Origin: Coprinellus micaceus
Taxonomy: Eukaryota; Basidiomycota; Agaricomycetes; Agaricales; Psathyrellaceae
NCBI GenBank assembly: GCA_951394405.1
Contig: OX596337.1
Coordinates: 4,278,001 to 4,342,000, forward strand
Length of the DNA stretch: 64,000 bases
Direction of reading: 5' to 3'
The notes beneath the pieces are model-generated. The model ran no database searches and was not told the DNA's origin. It was given only the letters and a program-made list of their open reading frames with translations. The position numbers and the translations under genes were made by a program. Shown here one piece after another: positions 35,472-48,104 of the stretch (the first letter of the stretch is position 1; every line of letters starts with the position of its first letter).

Positions 35472-38399
35472 GTGCGCTCTCACCTCCTCTACCTCCCCCA
35501 CTCCCTTTCATACCCTTCATACCCTCCGCGACCCCGGCGTTCGTTCTTGTTTCATAGACCCTTCTTGTTGGACTTGATTTTGATTCTCGTCCTGTTTTAT
35601 GCTACGTATCTATTCGCATTGTGCGCGCTTGAGTACTGGATGCCTCTTATCTGATACCACGACTTGATACGGACCGCCTTCCTAGCCGAATGGACCCGCT
35701 GACGACCACTATAATCACTACTCTTATCCATATTGTATTCTAGATACGCAACGATATGACCTGTACACTTTCTTAACGCCTTCGCCCCCTCCCCTTGCCC
35801 TTTCGTTCACTCATACAAAAACGAGATTTCTTGGACACTCACTCGGACATTCGGACACGGACTCTACTAGCTCCACTTACTACGATACCACGGACGTTCA
35901 AGGATGAGAACATTTTGTAGCAGTGTATACTGTTTAGGCCATACAGGCAGATATGAAAATGACTGGAATTGATTGTCTTCGTAACAACCACATCGAAATT
36001 ATCAGCTTCCTTATGGACGATGCATATGTGTCAAAGCACAACTACACTTCCTGACTGTCCTGCGTGGCCTTGTATTCCATTTCTGACCATGACAATGATG
36101 GATCGCTGTTTCACGCAAACGACAAACGACGTTTGCGATGATCGTCCGTCAACGACGATACTACCTCTCATGGGCGATCACTTGATACCAGCCAAGGCGC
36201 CAAACTGGAATATTCGGTGGGTAATGAGCTTCCCTCGAGTGATTCTTGATGAGGCGAGGACTCACGCACTGCTGGCTTCGAAATTCTTCTTTCTAAAGGT
36301 AGTTCGAGAGAAGCCTAGGGCCTCTTTACCGACCCAGAGAACTACCAGGCACATCGAGCTTCGCAGGACACCCTATAATGGCCACCGGGTCGATCGCGGC
36401 TGTTTTGCCTTTCAAATGAGCGGGAAAAGCATGAATAAGAACCGCAGAGTGCAGTCGAGAAGTACTTGAGGCGGTGCCTCCTCCAATAACTAAAAGGACT
36501 ACTTAATCGAGCACTCGAATACTTTGGGTGCCCCGTACATTTTGTTCCGCAGATGATAGTGGTCTAACCACTTTAGATTGCGCTACCGCGTGCTTGGACA
36601 AAGGTACCATCGCGATCGGACGTGGTCGGACGTAATGGCGACCAAGTGCGAGAAGCGCTGAGCAGAAGCGTAGTTTACACAAAGTAGGATTTCTACCCTG
36701 TGTCGAGGAGGCCAATTGCCAATTGATGGTCTCCATCATCACCTGTGGTGCTGGGCGCTTGGGGGACTCCGGGTCAGCATAATCCATGTCGCCTGCGGCG
36801 ACATCTCGCATTTGACCTTTGTCTCCCTGGACCTCGATAAGTGAATAGACAAGTAAGGAATGCGGGATTGGAGACCCTAAATCGACAATTCTTAGCTTCC
36901 CACTCCAATTAAAGCGTCTTCTCCCTTGCCTCTGTTGCCATAATCTTATCTCGTCAGCTCCTGACCCAAACGGGCCCCGAAGGACAATCACACCATCATA
37001 CATCATTGACAGGTCTCCATAAGTGGAATAGGTGAACCGCGAGCGAACCAAGCCTGTCACAGGGCGCGATTTATGTCCACCGGCACCAACCCTTCAGGAC
37101 CCCTCAATCGACAACCTTGAGCCTTTTTAAGTGGGCTTCTCCTGCTAACCTTCCTAGCCCGCGGTGGATGGACACCCCACGCCGTCATCATTCCCCTCAT
37201 GTGTTTCACGATCCTCGTTATGTAGAGACGCCGGATCGAGCTTGCAGTTTAGGTTGTGCGGGTCTGGCCCCTGTCAATTGTGGGTGAGTTACCGCGTGGT
37301 TTCGATGGAAATGAGCGTCATGTGGACATCGCCTCCTCGACGACGTTACGACAAACGATCCGTAAGTCCCGTTTTTGTATTGGGGAACCGGAAGCCTGAC
37401 GCCGCCGCCGCCGTGCTCCTCAGATTTTGTCGCACAGCGCCCAAGGAGAGCGAGGAGATTCGAAATGAGCGGACGCAGCAGGCCAAGAGGACTAACAGCT
37501 GCTGCGCAGTCATATATGAGGTGTTGTGAACTCTCGCATCGAGACGAGGTACACCAGCCCAAATGGGCAACCCGCAGCCTTTCTTGAGCGCCTATGCGAG
37601 TGAGTTTGCCATCACCGATACCATGGCCCCCGGGATGTCGGCAATCTCCTCGTGCAACCCGAGTTGGGATTGAATTGAAGGAAGTGGGACCCGTCCCCGA
37701 CAATTGGCGCACTCCCTTGCACGACATGGGAGGGTGCGGGGAGAAGGGCCCAATGTGGGACTCATGGCTTTCTGCGCAAGAATGAGTCAGCTCAAGTGAG
37801 GCGAATCGCTGCGCACCGGAAGCGAAAGGTTTTAGGGTCAAGCATGTAGGTCCTCGATTCATCAGGAAAATCGAGTCCCGATGATTTTCTCAGGGTTATG
37901 CGACCAGTTCCAAGCACCTGGTGACTGCGGGCCAACCCTTGCCAGGGATTGCCGTTGCCTTGTCACCTATTGCCGAATAGGGTCAGTGAGCGAAATTTGG
38001 TAGGGAAATGAAGTCTGGTGACACATGACCGGATGATTGCCGGGGAATGGTCTTGTAAGAAATGACGATCACCAGATTCGCAAGGCAGGGGTACCTGAGG
38101 CCGTAATGGCACTTTGGCGCCAGAGATCGCTCATGGCCCCAAAGGATGGTGATACATGACCTATCAAGTGCTGTCGGATTATATTTCAGGGTATTGGCAT
38201 GACCGCATGGTCTCAGGTTAGTGGTTCTTGGGCCAATCTTGGGCAGGGGCCAAGGGCAGGAATAGGAACCTCAGACGCAGACCAGGTGTTCTCAGAAGTG
38301 CAACGGCTTGGGCTGGGCTGATTGAAATGTTCTGACCACACACCACTAAAAAGTTAAAGCAGTTCTACATAATAAGGCGACAGTCAATGCTATTCTAGC
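35472..38399. other. intergenic, between GATA gene and transposase
   Basis: About 2.9 kb. The first 450 bases are probably 3' UTR. Two long frames (36503-37060 -, 185 codons; 37218-37862 -, 214 codons) have no recognisable domain and biased composition, so I do not call them genes. The part from about 37850 may belong to the transposon's non-coding end: the words ACATGACC and GCATGACC recur at 38024-38210. Confidence 0.4.
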
Positions 38400-41300
38400 C
38401 TACCACAGTACTTCGTCCCGGAACTCATCGTCAGGGTCCTGAATGTCCGAGTCGTCGTCTTCACAGCTTTCATCTTCAGAACCACAAGCTATTTCCAACT
38501 CCGCCCCTTCCAAATCCTCAAGGGTGTCTTGGTAATCCACTGTTTCTGTGTGTTCCCTCTCATTGATTGTGGGACCGGGATGGGTGGTTGTGACCTCTAA
38601 GTCAGTGGGATCAGAGGGTTCGGCGAGAGAAGGCGCATCACTATGGCAGTATGTATGCCCCACCCCATGGCCCCACAAGTGACGCATGAGCATGTCTCTG
38701 TCGACAAATCTAGCAAATGGAATGAGGAAAGTCAACAAATAACATGCTATACTACTCACCGATTCACAAAATACTCATGCCAATCCTCCCAGTCCCTCGC
38801 TTGTTTGGAAACAATAGGATCGGAACCACATTTGTTGGGATAGAGGCGGTGAGTGCCTTGACTCTCAGGGTACATGGGACCCAGGGAGTATCGCGGGACA
38901 ATGTGAGACGCCCGTAGGACATCAGTAGGATCAAGGAAACCAACCGCATCGACATTCCTCAGGGGCGAGAGGACGACTCGATCAAGATGACGATATGCCG
39001 GGTCTGGATCTACAAAGGTGAACCACCTCACGAAGAGGAAGTCAAGTCGGCGCTTGCGCAAGTCCGGTGAGCCTCTACCTCGATAAATGATGTTGGCGTG
39101 GAATATTCCTAAGACTTGAGCATGGATGAACCTATGTGGTGGCGATGATGCAGGACCACTAGAGGCCTCTGCATGTCCTTGGGCCCTGGGATCGCTGGGT
39201 GTGTCGTCCTCAACGTTCCGAAGACACATGACGTTCCTACGTGATGTCTTGGGGTTGACAATATCGGTTTCTCGGCGGACGTCATATGACGTATAGTTTA
39301 TATGTAGGACCTTGTGCGCATAGAATCTGTCGGAGTGAAAGTATATACTATTTGCGTCGGATTCATTGTCGGGTGACTTGAAGAAGTTGGGATCGTCAAT
39401 TGACGAATTCACCAAGCTCCTTAGAAGTGCAATGCGCGGCACGTCCTGATCTTCAATCTTCAAGGCTTCGGCTTCACTGAGCAGTTGGGCATATATGCGG
39501 GGGAGGAGGTGCCTTTTAAGTTTGGGAGTGAAGTCCTGTGTTTTTATACGGTCAGCATGGAGTGCGGGGATGTCCTTAGGAAATAGTCACACCTTCATTG
39601 CCGGGTCGTCCCTTGTTGCCTGCAAAAATGAGGGAACACTGATGGGGCTGTTTTGGGACTTGCCGATGAAATATGGATGGCTGTGCGCCTCATCGTCTTG
39701 GTAGCCCTCGTCAGGCTCAGGCAGAAGCTGCTTCCGGAGCTTTCGGATGCGGGCTTGCCGCATCTGGATTCTTGAGAGCTGTCTGCTCACGTTCTTCTTG
39801 CTCGTACGCTTGTAGTGTGACTTTGGGTATCTGTGAAATTGTTCCGGCTGCGAGGATTGGGAGTGAGTGTTTTTGTCCTGTCAGAAATCAGGGGATCAGG
39901 GCGTACTATCTGGGTTGAGTACGAGTCTGTAGTTCCAAACATACGTATGGTAGGCACTACATCGCCTAGGGAATGAAATTTGTAGGTATTGAGATTCAGC
40001 GACTTCTGTTTACGTGCTGTATCGTCAGTGGCCTCGCCTGGGTCAGAACCAAGTCAGCTTTCCTGTAGGCCTCATTGCTCTCCTCCTCACCTGGGCTGGC
40101 CTGAGACGCCTGTAGCGTATCACCTCCTATCTTCTGGCGCTTCCTGGGCTGCTCAGGATTCTTCTCCCGATCTTCTTCATTAGCTGCTTGCTTTCCCGTT
40201 TTTTTGGATGCTTTCTTCTTTCCTTGTTGCCGGGCTTCTCTCCTCTTTCGGGCTTGATACTCACGTACCAGTTCTTTGGTGTCAAATTTGGAGCACGTTT
40301 TGTCCACAAACCCTCTGATCGCATCACCTAGATCCGTTGTAAGAGTATCGAGTACGGTGAGAGTATGGTCGGTGTGCAACCGAAGTTTCGCCAAGCCATG
40401 CCATTCAGAGAAGATGAACAGTAGGCTCATGAGGCGCCCACCATGGGGTGGTGGTAGGAGCCCCTCAAAGGCGGCAAGAGAACACTGGAGCAGGCGATCG
40501 GTTGTGAGTAATGTGCTTGAACAAGCGAGGAATTCATGAAAGGCATATACCTGCAAAAGATCCTCCCAGTCTCGCGCGGCAAGCTGTTTCATCTCGCTTA
40601 CGTTGTTTGTAAACCTACGGATCGTATCTTTGCCGAATGTTGGCATACTGCGGTATCTGGGTGAGTGCATTCAGTGAAATTGCCTGGTGCAACAAAGTGT
40701 TGGCCCTTGCTCACCGTTCGTCAAGCTTATTGATAGCCCCTTTGTCCGTGGCCTCCATCAAGCGTAAGATCTGAATGAATAACGCTTTCCATACCCCGAG
40801 CTCAACCTCATGCATCAGGTCGACAACGAGCATTGCGAATAGGTTAAAACCATGGGAGGATAACTTGTCAGAGAAAGCATTCTGCCAATGGTGTGACCAT
40901 TAGGTTCGCCACGAAGAACCTGGAACTTGAAGAGACAGACATACATTGGTTGGTATCAATGATCCTTCTGCCATGTTTCCGTCCACAAGGGTCGAAGTTA
41001 CTGGATGGTGATCATCATAGATTAATGACCTTGCCTTTGAGATACGTGCTCGCCGGGCCTCGTTGTCAGTACGAGCGGTACGTATCCTGTTGGCGCGGTC
41101 ACGTTTCTTGCCCATGGCGGGTACATCTTGCATTGGGACATTGCATCGTGGACATGGAAACAAGCCAAGATTCTTGATGCTGGCAAGGAGGACTTTCTCC
41201 GGGTAATCAGCCGAGTATGTCAGGATGCGGGGATAGAAACGCCGCTCCTCCCCGTCGTAGCATTTTACGACAATTCCGTGGCAGTAGGCGTCGATAAAGT

Positions 41301-43198
41301 CTTCGTCAAGGATATGTCGCCACTGCTCATGAAAGAGTTCTCGCTGGCAATGGGTTAGGAGTGCTGGGTTGATGGTCGTTTTACCAGAAAGTCTGGTCAT
41401 GAAGTCTTTAAAGTTGTCCGGGAGCTGTTTAATCGTCCAGAAGTTAGGTAACAACACAGTGACTTGCAATATCAGCCGTAGCGACTCACCTTCTCAAAAA
41501 ATGCGATCGTTTCAAAGAGACTTTCAGTGGGTTTACAGCGTTTGTATTTCGAGTCGTTTGCGTAGAACACATATAGGGGCCAAACCTTCGCTGTACCGAA
41601 TGAAGCCAGCATCGTTGAATCAGATGCGAACATCAATCCGACCACATGTCGGGGGAGCTTGCAGTCTGGCTCTGGTGGTGATTTCTAGCGCACATGGTTA
41701 GTGTTGTGCCACAGCATATGGGAGCCCAGCTCACCTGAAGGTCCTCATAAGCCTGTAAAAACGCGGCAGAGGTGTACATCTCCCCATACACCCGAACATG
41801 TTCCTTCCCCAGCCCTGGGTTCCAGCGAAGTTCATGGCCCAAAGTATGGAAGTACTCGCGCCCAGCAGATGATTCTAACTTCTCCCGGATGATGGGTACA
41901 AGCGGCCGGTGGTGAAATCCCTGAACTGTAAATGGATGGTTCCCGGGACTCTCTGTATACCGACTGAACGGGACATCAAGGGTTATTGAAGATGACTTCC
42001 AAGAGATGCCGTCGTCTACCCAGTCCTTTGAATCCATGTCGTCAACGTCGTAGCCCGAACCTGCAAGAAGGTCGTCGATCTGCTTCCACTTTGCTTCCCT
42101 CACATCTGCAGGGTTGAAATCATCGCTCCCAACGATGTCCACTAGATCCTGGAATGATCGCTGACTCTTGTCGTCATCTGACCAAAACCAACTCCCCAAA
42201 CGATATGAGCTCAGGTTAGGAAAGGGGTAAAACTGTGATCTATGGTCCTTGGGTGGCTTTTTGGTCGCTTCCGTTGAAGTGGCTTCACCTGGCAGAAGTT
42301 GGCAATCTCTGAGGTCTTCGGGAACAGTCGAGTTGTCAGGATCATGAGGCATGTCCCTGGAACCATGCATCCTGAAAACCTTGTACAGTCCACAGTTGTT
42401 GATAGGCGTGCGGATCTTTGCGACAGGGAGAGTAGGGGTAGGAGCAAGTTTTATCCTTTCGTCGGGTTTTGCCGCTACCACTGGATGTGCTGGTGCTGGC
42501 TGAAGGAGCTGGTCTGAAGGAAACAGGGAGGCAGGAAGGGTGGACGATGGCAGGTAATTTGTTTTCGGCTTGATTTTGTAAGATAATTTCTTCTTTCGAT
42601 GTCCTCTTCCAAGATCTAGGTGGATACTCTGAGCCCCCAAAGCAGATCCCTGGATAAAATGATTTCATTTAGAGGAGGTACTAGAGGGAGACGTATGTGA
42701 GCTTTTACCTCCAACTCGCCAGGTTGATTTTCATTGGCAAGGGCGGCTGATTGCTATGGAGGGAATCTCAGTCAAGTTGCCTGAAGGCTGAAGCCCAAAG
42801 CGATGACATACTACTATGGATTGTGTGGGGTGTTCTGGATTGATGCCTCCGGGGCAAGGTGGGGGAACAATGATGTCAACATCAAGGTTTTCGTCGTTGA
42901 TCCACCCGAGCTTCCTCTTCCAACCCCATGGTGTGTTTCTGGAGCCCTCGCTGGGTGTGACGGCATCGCTGGTGGTTTGGCCCAAAATCAAGGGCCCAGA
43001 GGTCGAGTGGGTGGTTGTGCCCCGCCGTCGCTGCTTTGCTTCACCCAAACGCAGGCTAAGTCGACCTTTAAAGCCTTTACAAGAACCGATGTGAAGCGTG
43101 TAACTGTTTGGTTGCATGAACTGTTTTCCACAAACACATTTTGCAGTCCAAGGCTGGTTTGGTTGGTCAGAATCGTGGGTGTCATCTGCCCAAGACAT
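38400..43198 (-). mobile_element. Plavaka-type (CACTA/CMC superfamily) DNA transposon, coding part
   Basis: The region is defined by its transposase; I could not identify terminal inverted repeats or a target-site duplication by eye, so the element borders are unknown and probably lie in 37850-38399 and 43199-43441 or beyond. Plavaka elements are abundant in Agaricomycetes and move by cut-and-paste. Confidence 0.85.
38400..43198 (-). CDS. Plavaka transposase, apparently intact
   Basis: Twelve exons close in frame: 42812-43198, 42709-42753, 41735-42649, 41490-41684, 40945-41424, 40715-40881, 40551-40656, 40091-40484, 39907-40037, 39593-39877, 38760-39535 and 38400-38709, giving 1396 aa. An N-terminal C2HC-type finger (CVCGKQFMQPNSYTLHIGSC) is followed by the Plavaka core: 'FYPFPNLSSYRLGSWFW', 'VPFSRYTESPGNHPFTVQGF', 'VRVYGEMYTSAAFLQAYEDL', 'VVGLMFASDSTMLASFGTAK', 'LLTHCQRELFHEQWRHILDE', 'RRFYPRILTYSADYPEKVLL', 'PCPRCNVPM' and 'FAMLVVDLMHEVELGVWKAL'. 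The C-terminal hallmark 'FVDRDMLMRHLWGHGVGHTY' precedes an acidic tail. There is no stop or frame break in any exon, unlike most genomic copies, so the copy is young or active. Confidence 0.9.
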
Positions 43199-43441
43199 TG
43201 GGAGCTTTCAGGGTGGCCACAACCGGTCTAAGGAAGGTGGTGCTCGTTGCGATCAAGGTCCAAGGTCGCCAAGATTGCATCATTCAACATTGCACGTGAC
43301 CGTTCTCCGATCTTATCTCCTGAGATAACAGATGTCAAGGAAGTGAGGGTTTAAAAGCAATTGTGCGATATAAAAAGGCATATGTCGACATAACTAAGTG
43401 AATATTGTACAAGTGCAAGATACAAGTGTTGATAAGCCTGT
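43199..43441. other. spacer between transposase and orphan gene
   Basis: 243 bases with no gene. This is a possible site of the transposon's 5' non-coding end. A short palindrome-like stretch (TCTCCTGAGATAA) lies near 43317. Confidence 0.3.
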
Positions 43442-46400
43442 TCAAGAGGTCTCCCCATCGGTAAAGTCGAGGATACCCTCATGGTAATCCATTGCAGTCG
43501 GTTCACTCGTAGTAGGGGTTCCCTGTGCCCGGCCTTTAATTCTCCATCTACCAAAAGCCATCCCAGAAGCTTCAAGTTCGTGGCCACGCCCACGGCTGCG
43601 CCCACCCCGTCCACCCCGTCCACCCCGTCCACCCCGTCCACCACGCCTGGAATGTGACCTTGAGTGTGTACGACCACCAGACGAGGACCTTTGGGGAGAT
43701 GATGCGACTTGGGATGACGAGGATGCGACTTGGGATGACGAGGATGCGACTTGGGATGATGAGGATGCGACTTGGGATGACGATGACGGTGGTTGAGCTG
43801 AGGAAGGGCCTTGCAACCACGATGATTGAGCCAGGGATGGGACTTGGGATGACGAGGATGGGACTTGGGACGACGAGGATGCGCCTTGAGATGATGAGGA
43901 TGGGACTTGGGACAATGAGGATGGGACTTGGGATGATGAGGATGGGACTTGGGATGATGAGGATGCGCCTTGAGACGACGAGGATGCGACTTGGGACGAC
44001 GATGACGGTGGTTGAGCTGAGGAAGGGCCTTGCAACTGCAGTTGAGAGGGCCTGGGTGCAAGGGAAGAGTATCGAGGCCGCCCGCGAACGGTGACTTTCT
44101 GAGTGTCGACCAATGTAGTGTAGCGGACGAACGCTTCATGGGCCACATCATCCCTGGAGTCAGGTCCTGTTGAACGTGGACACAATTAGGATATTTTTTC
44201 ACGGTGGTCGGGAGGGTGACGTACTTCCAACCAGCCCTATCTCCCTCTTGTGCCCAGCAGCAGTGAGCTTTGCCTGGGCGATAATCTCATTAACTCTGAT
44301 GGCGGCAACTGGAAAGGAAAGTGAGCGAATATCAATGACAATAGAGGTTGGAAAGTCCCACCCTCGCCGAGAGCGTCCGCCACGCCAGGTGTTATGGCAA
44401 GAATGGAGTTGGTGTAGGCCGTTTGAACACGTTGGGTCATATGTTGAACTGGAAAATGTTACTGGCTGCTGCGAAGAGTGCAGGTAAACTGACGTACTAC
44501 TGGTATGGTACGACATCTCATACAACTCACACAGGGACTGGCCCCAGGGCAACTCCTCATCTGACATTCCGGTATTAGCATGGGGGTTTCGTTCAAGCCC
44601 AGATAGCTTTTGAAACATACCATCGCTTTCGGCGCCCTGTGCCAGCTGGTGAAACTTGCCGACAAAGTCCATGGTGTACTGCGGGTTTGGTCCAATGATC
44701 TTGAGCCCAGGGATAGTTTCCACCTCTGTAGTTTCAGGATCGGTACTGGTATAGAGACTGGGCGCATTGGTGTTCAGGTGGAGGGAGAAGGCGGTCGCCG
44801 CAGTAGTAGCCTTATACAAGTTGTACTGCCCGATCCACTGAAGGTGGTGACGTGCCCTTTCTCTGTGAGGGGAGCCCCACATATCGGCAAATAGTTCACG
44901 GGTGGACTCAACCTTCATCTTGAAAAGAGACATCAAGGTATCTTTCCCAACGATAGCGTCAGCGGTAAGGCCAGGGAAGCCGAGTTCATCGATGGCAGCG
45001 AGCCCAGCAGAGATCTGATGTGGGGAGTTAGACCGATAAGTTGAGGGTGAAGGTATTGACATGCTCACAAAGCCGGTCGAGAGAGCGGTTAGCCAAGTCC
45101 ATGGAGGCACATCACTTTCCCCGACATAGGTGATGAACGGGTTAGTGCCATCAATGAACTTTTCAACACCTTCTGCCGCACCCTCCTTCACCAGATAATT
45201 CAATGCCCAAGTTGACAATGTTGATAGACATAGATGACGGAAGATGAGAACAACGGCAGAGTCTCCTTGCACCCTGTTGGGCCCGGTTCGTCTGGCCAGG
45301 TCGAGGCACTGTTGGCCACGCCTCTGGGAAGGATGAGCAGTGATCATAGAAGGCTGAAGAGATGTACGCACCGATTGGAGTTCGAGATCATACTGTTCAG
45401 GGTCCAGAATATTTGCGACGTGGGGGTCAAAGTCGAAGTGATGAAGGTAGCCACCACTAGCAGCATGCTTCAAGAGCGCCACTGCGAGGTCGCCCCACGC
45501 ACGGTTCTTGATGTACCAAGCGAGGTCTGGGAACATCCGGGCGTCCTGGATGCAGTTGAGGGACACCTGGCAGCCTTCAGTTACGAATGAAGAGAACCAG
45601 GTCTGGAGCTAGTGGAAATTATCAGATGCAATTTTTTTGTGGAATAAGAAAGGAGGTAGATGCCTGAAGGATCGCGGGAAAAACGCAGAACGCCTCGTAC
45701 CACATCGTTCGATCTGAGTCAAACACTGGAAACGAGACATCAGGATTGAGTGACAATAGCATCGCAGCGTCACTCACCTTCCCTCCACCCCGCTCGAATC
45801 CGCGTCAGAGTCATGTCAGGCGTGTTGAGGCTGAACTGCGAGCCTGCAGCCAACAGAATTGTAATCTCAATGCTGTTTTCGAAAGGGCGTAGGATTGTGA
45901 GCAAGTCCGACAGGTCCATTGGCGTCGACGCCAAGATATGCGCAGCAAGGTAAGCCTTCCCCCACATAACAATGATCGTAATAATCCTATCCTCGATGGT
46001 GAGGGATCTTTCTCGAGGTGTTAGACTGTCGTCGCTCAGGGTCGCCACAACAAAGGCGCTGAATTCAATCAGGGTCTCGTGCACCTTGCCTGGGTGAAGG
46101 AACCGTGTTATGCTGATCGGCGTGCCGTTCAGTGGGGCTCGAAAGGTTCCAGAAGGCTGGATCCCAGCTGCTTCAAAGCAAAGAGGAATGAAGCGAAGTA
46201 GGATGATCGATCTCAACGCATTTTGTTCAATATAACGACCATAGTAGGTCAGAACTGGGTCCTGAAGGTATTTGTCAGGGCCAGTGTATCCCGGCAGAGT
46301 AAACGAACAAGCAAAAAACGAACCTGGGCTTCTGCTTCCGGCATGACATTGACGGTTTGACCTCCAAGACCAGCAAAGGCAAAGGATGCCGACCTGTTGT

Positions 46401-46954
46401 GACCCGTCGTTCCAGCGGTAGGGGTTGCAGGGCCAGCGGGGGTGGGAGGGGCACTTCCAGGATGAGGGGGAGGGATGGGGACTAGAGGGGTGTTTTGGGA
46501 ATGAGAGGGAGAGGTCGGAGTGGGCGAAGTGCCTCGTGAACGAGACTGAGGTGCGGGAGCGGGGGGTTGTCTGGAGCCAGACGAAACAGTGGGGGGAGAG
46601 GATCCCTGCTCCTCTGTGGTAGCTCCAGGCTAATCGGAAGTGGGAAATCAGAAATGGCAGGTGAGGCAAAACTGGCTGAAAACGAACCCCCATGACGCCT
46701 CCAGGTGGTTGAGGGAACGCCCAATTTCTGTTCAACTCGCCCGACGGTGAACGCCTGATGGTGTCCTGGGAAGGATTGAATACAAATAGTGGCATTAATG
46801 AGGACAGGAGACTTACGCCTGGGGCTAAGAACTCATCCGACGGCATGAAAGTTGATGTGAAGTCAGCCCGAGCACGACCAGTGTGGGCTGTTGGGTTCGA
46901 AGACAATGGGGGGTGTGGCTGCCCAGTGCCACTCCCCTGGAGATCCCGCTCCAT
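43442..46954 (-). CDS. large orphan protein with Ser/Gln repeats and C-terminal RGG box
   Basis: A multi-exon gene. Clear 5' exons are 46817-46954 (MERDLQGSGTG), 46688-46765, about 46324-46629 and about 45778-46262. Further coding is continuous through 44199-45725 with several introns, and the last exon ends at 43442. The N-terminal 175 residues are Pro/Ser/Thr-rich. The middle is a helical region ('LTYYGRYIEQNALRSIILLR', 'EDRIITIIVMWGKAYLAAHI', 'WGDLAVALLKHAASGGYLHH', 'WAFNY..'-like helices). The C-terminus carries SSSSQV-type tandem repeats and then RGGRGGRGGRGGRGGRSRGR. RGG boxes usually bind RNA and are targets of arginine methylation. I do not recognise the globular part. It runs in the same direction as, and directly upstream of, the Plavaka transposase, but whether it belongs to the element is unknown. 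The exon borders in the middle are approximate. Confidence 0.6.
43603..43650 (-). repeat. tandem GGCCGGGGT-like repeat coding the RGG box
   Basis: Repeated units of CGTCCACCC on the + strand encode the Gly-Gly-Arg array of the preceding gene. Confidence 0.7.
43680..44035 (-). repeat. tandem 21-nt repeats coding SSSSQVA/SSSSQVP/SSSSQGA
   Basis: About fifteen heptapeptide units occur in two blocks, each block flanked by the longer repeated segment LQGPSSAQPP. The block-level duplication shows expansion at two scales. Confidence 0.8.
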
Positions 46955-48104
46955 GGTAGGGAGGTGGGGCATCTAGGATGAATGGTGAGCCGGCCTATTT
47001 ATGTCGCTGGCGACAATTGAAGGTATGGTTCCTCACCGAGTTGCCGGTCCCCTCTTTCCAGACAGATTGCTATGTCTTCCAAGACGTTCGGGAGTGGCGA
47101 CATTCTTAATCAATAGGTTCTGGTAAGTGGGTCATACAGACAAGGACAAAATCCCTCATTGATGAGATAAGGTAACTGAAAATGTGGTTGTCTGCGGAGG
47201 GTCACCTGGCTTTGACATGCAATGGAATATGAACATCCCGGGAACCCATGAACACCTTCTTCCCCATAACGCCAAATTTCCGGGTCCAGTTTAGTGCTCT
47301 TCTGGACTTATTGCGTTGCGTCCATGGAGCAATTCTTTGGGCGAACACTAATTTGGGAGTGAGGGTTCGCCAGGCCATATCCATTGTGATAACTTGGATG
47401 AGGTGAAGTGCTGTTGTTCGGCAGAGGTCGAGAATCGTTGAGGGCTAGTATCTTTATGGATTCATTGCCTAGGTCCTTGGGGTGATTCGTCAAATGGGAA
47501 GTTACTGTGGGAGCGAAGGAAGTAAACTGGGCCCCTTCGTTCGGCAGATATCAGGGGTGGTCGAAGTTCTATGGAGTCAATGCGCAATTAGGGTGATCTT
47601 GATGTGGTGTCCTCTCCCCTGGGAGTCGACGGGGTGGTGCCTTCAATTACAGTGAGCAGAAAGGGAAAGAAAGTGTTCCTTTTGCCCGCGCTTGTTGATG
47701 AGGAGAGACGGGGCGAGATCATGTTGCATTGCGGCCAAGGCGCTTTGATTCGGCATCACATCGGCATAAATTGCCAAACAGAGTGCGCAATCATCAGGCG
47801 GCCATTCATAGCCATCCATATCTGTTCATGTGTCTCTTGGCAGGCTTCGAAGGCCAGCACCCCGAACCTGTGCCCATGGTACTGTCGACGGTGTTGATTC
47901 TCCGATGATTGCATCACTTCCAGCGGCTGCCAATGGGAACCCTGGTCTTGACCCTGAACGCATCCGTCATTCCTGATTCCCAACAAATTTCCTCGCTCTA
48001 CTACGCAAGGTGTTCGGTGCTGCCCAGTATAAAACCAACGGGCCTCATCTCATTTCCTTGTCGGCTTTCCCACTTGTAACCCCTTTCACCAGCCCCAAAT
48101 CCTG
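46955..48104. other. divergent upstream region of two orphan genes
   Basis: 1.15 kb between head-to-head starts (46954 - and 48105 +). No coding chain was recognised. A TATAAAA at 48029-48035 is a fair TATA candidate for the + gene. Confidence 0.45.

Noticed and set aside
36540..36610. Possible tRNA around the near-palindrome AGTGGTCTAACCACT with adjoining TTGCGCTACCGCG
   Set aside because: A hairpin is present, but neither strand gives a D-arm, anticodon arm with correct 7-nt loop and T-arm at tRNA spacing.
36503..37060. 185-codon minus-strand open frame
   Set aside because: It looks somewhat protein-like (YDGVIVLRGPFGSGADEIRL) but no family was recognised and no splice partner or promoter was found; not strong enough to call.
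37218..37862. 214-codon minus-strand open frame
   Set aside because: Composition is biased to Arg, Ser, Pro, Cys and His with no domain or splice context; its location beside a transposon end suggests a chance frame.
43680..44035. CRISPR-like spaced repeat
   Set aside because: The repeats are contiguous coding heptads without unique spacers, in a eukaryotic genome.
43654..44094. 146-codon plus-strand frame with Met-Arg-Leu-Gly repeats
   Set aside because: It is the reverse reading of the Ser/Gln repeat array of the minus-strand gene.
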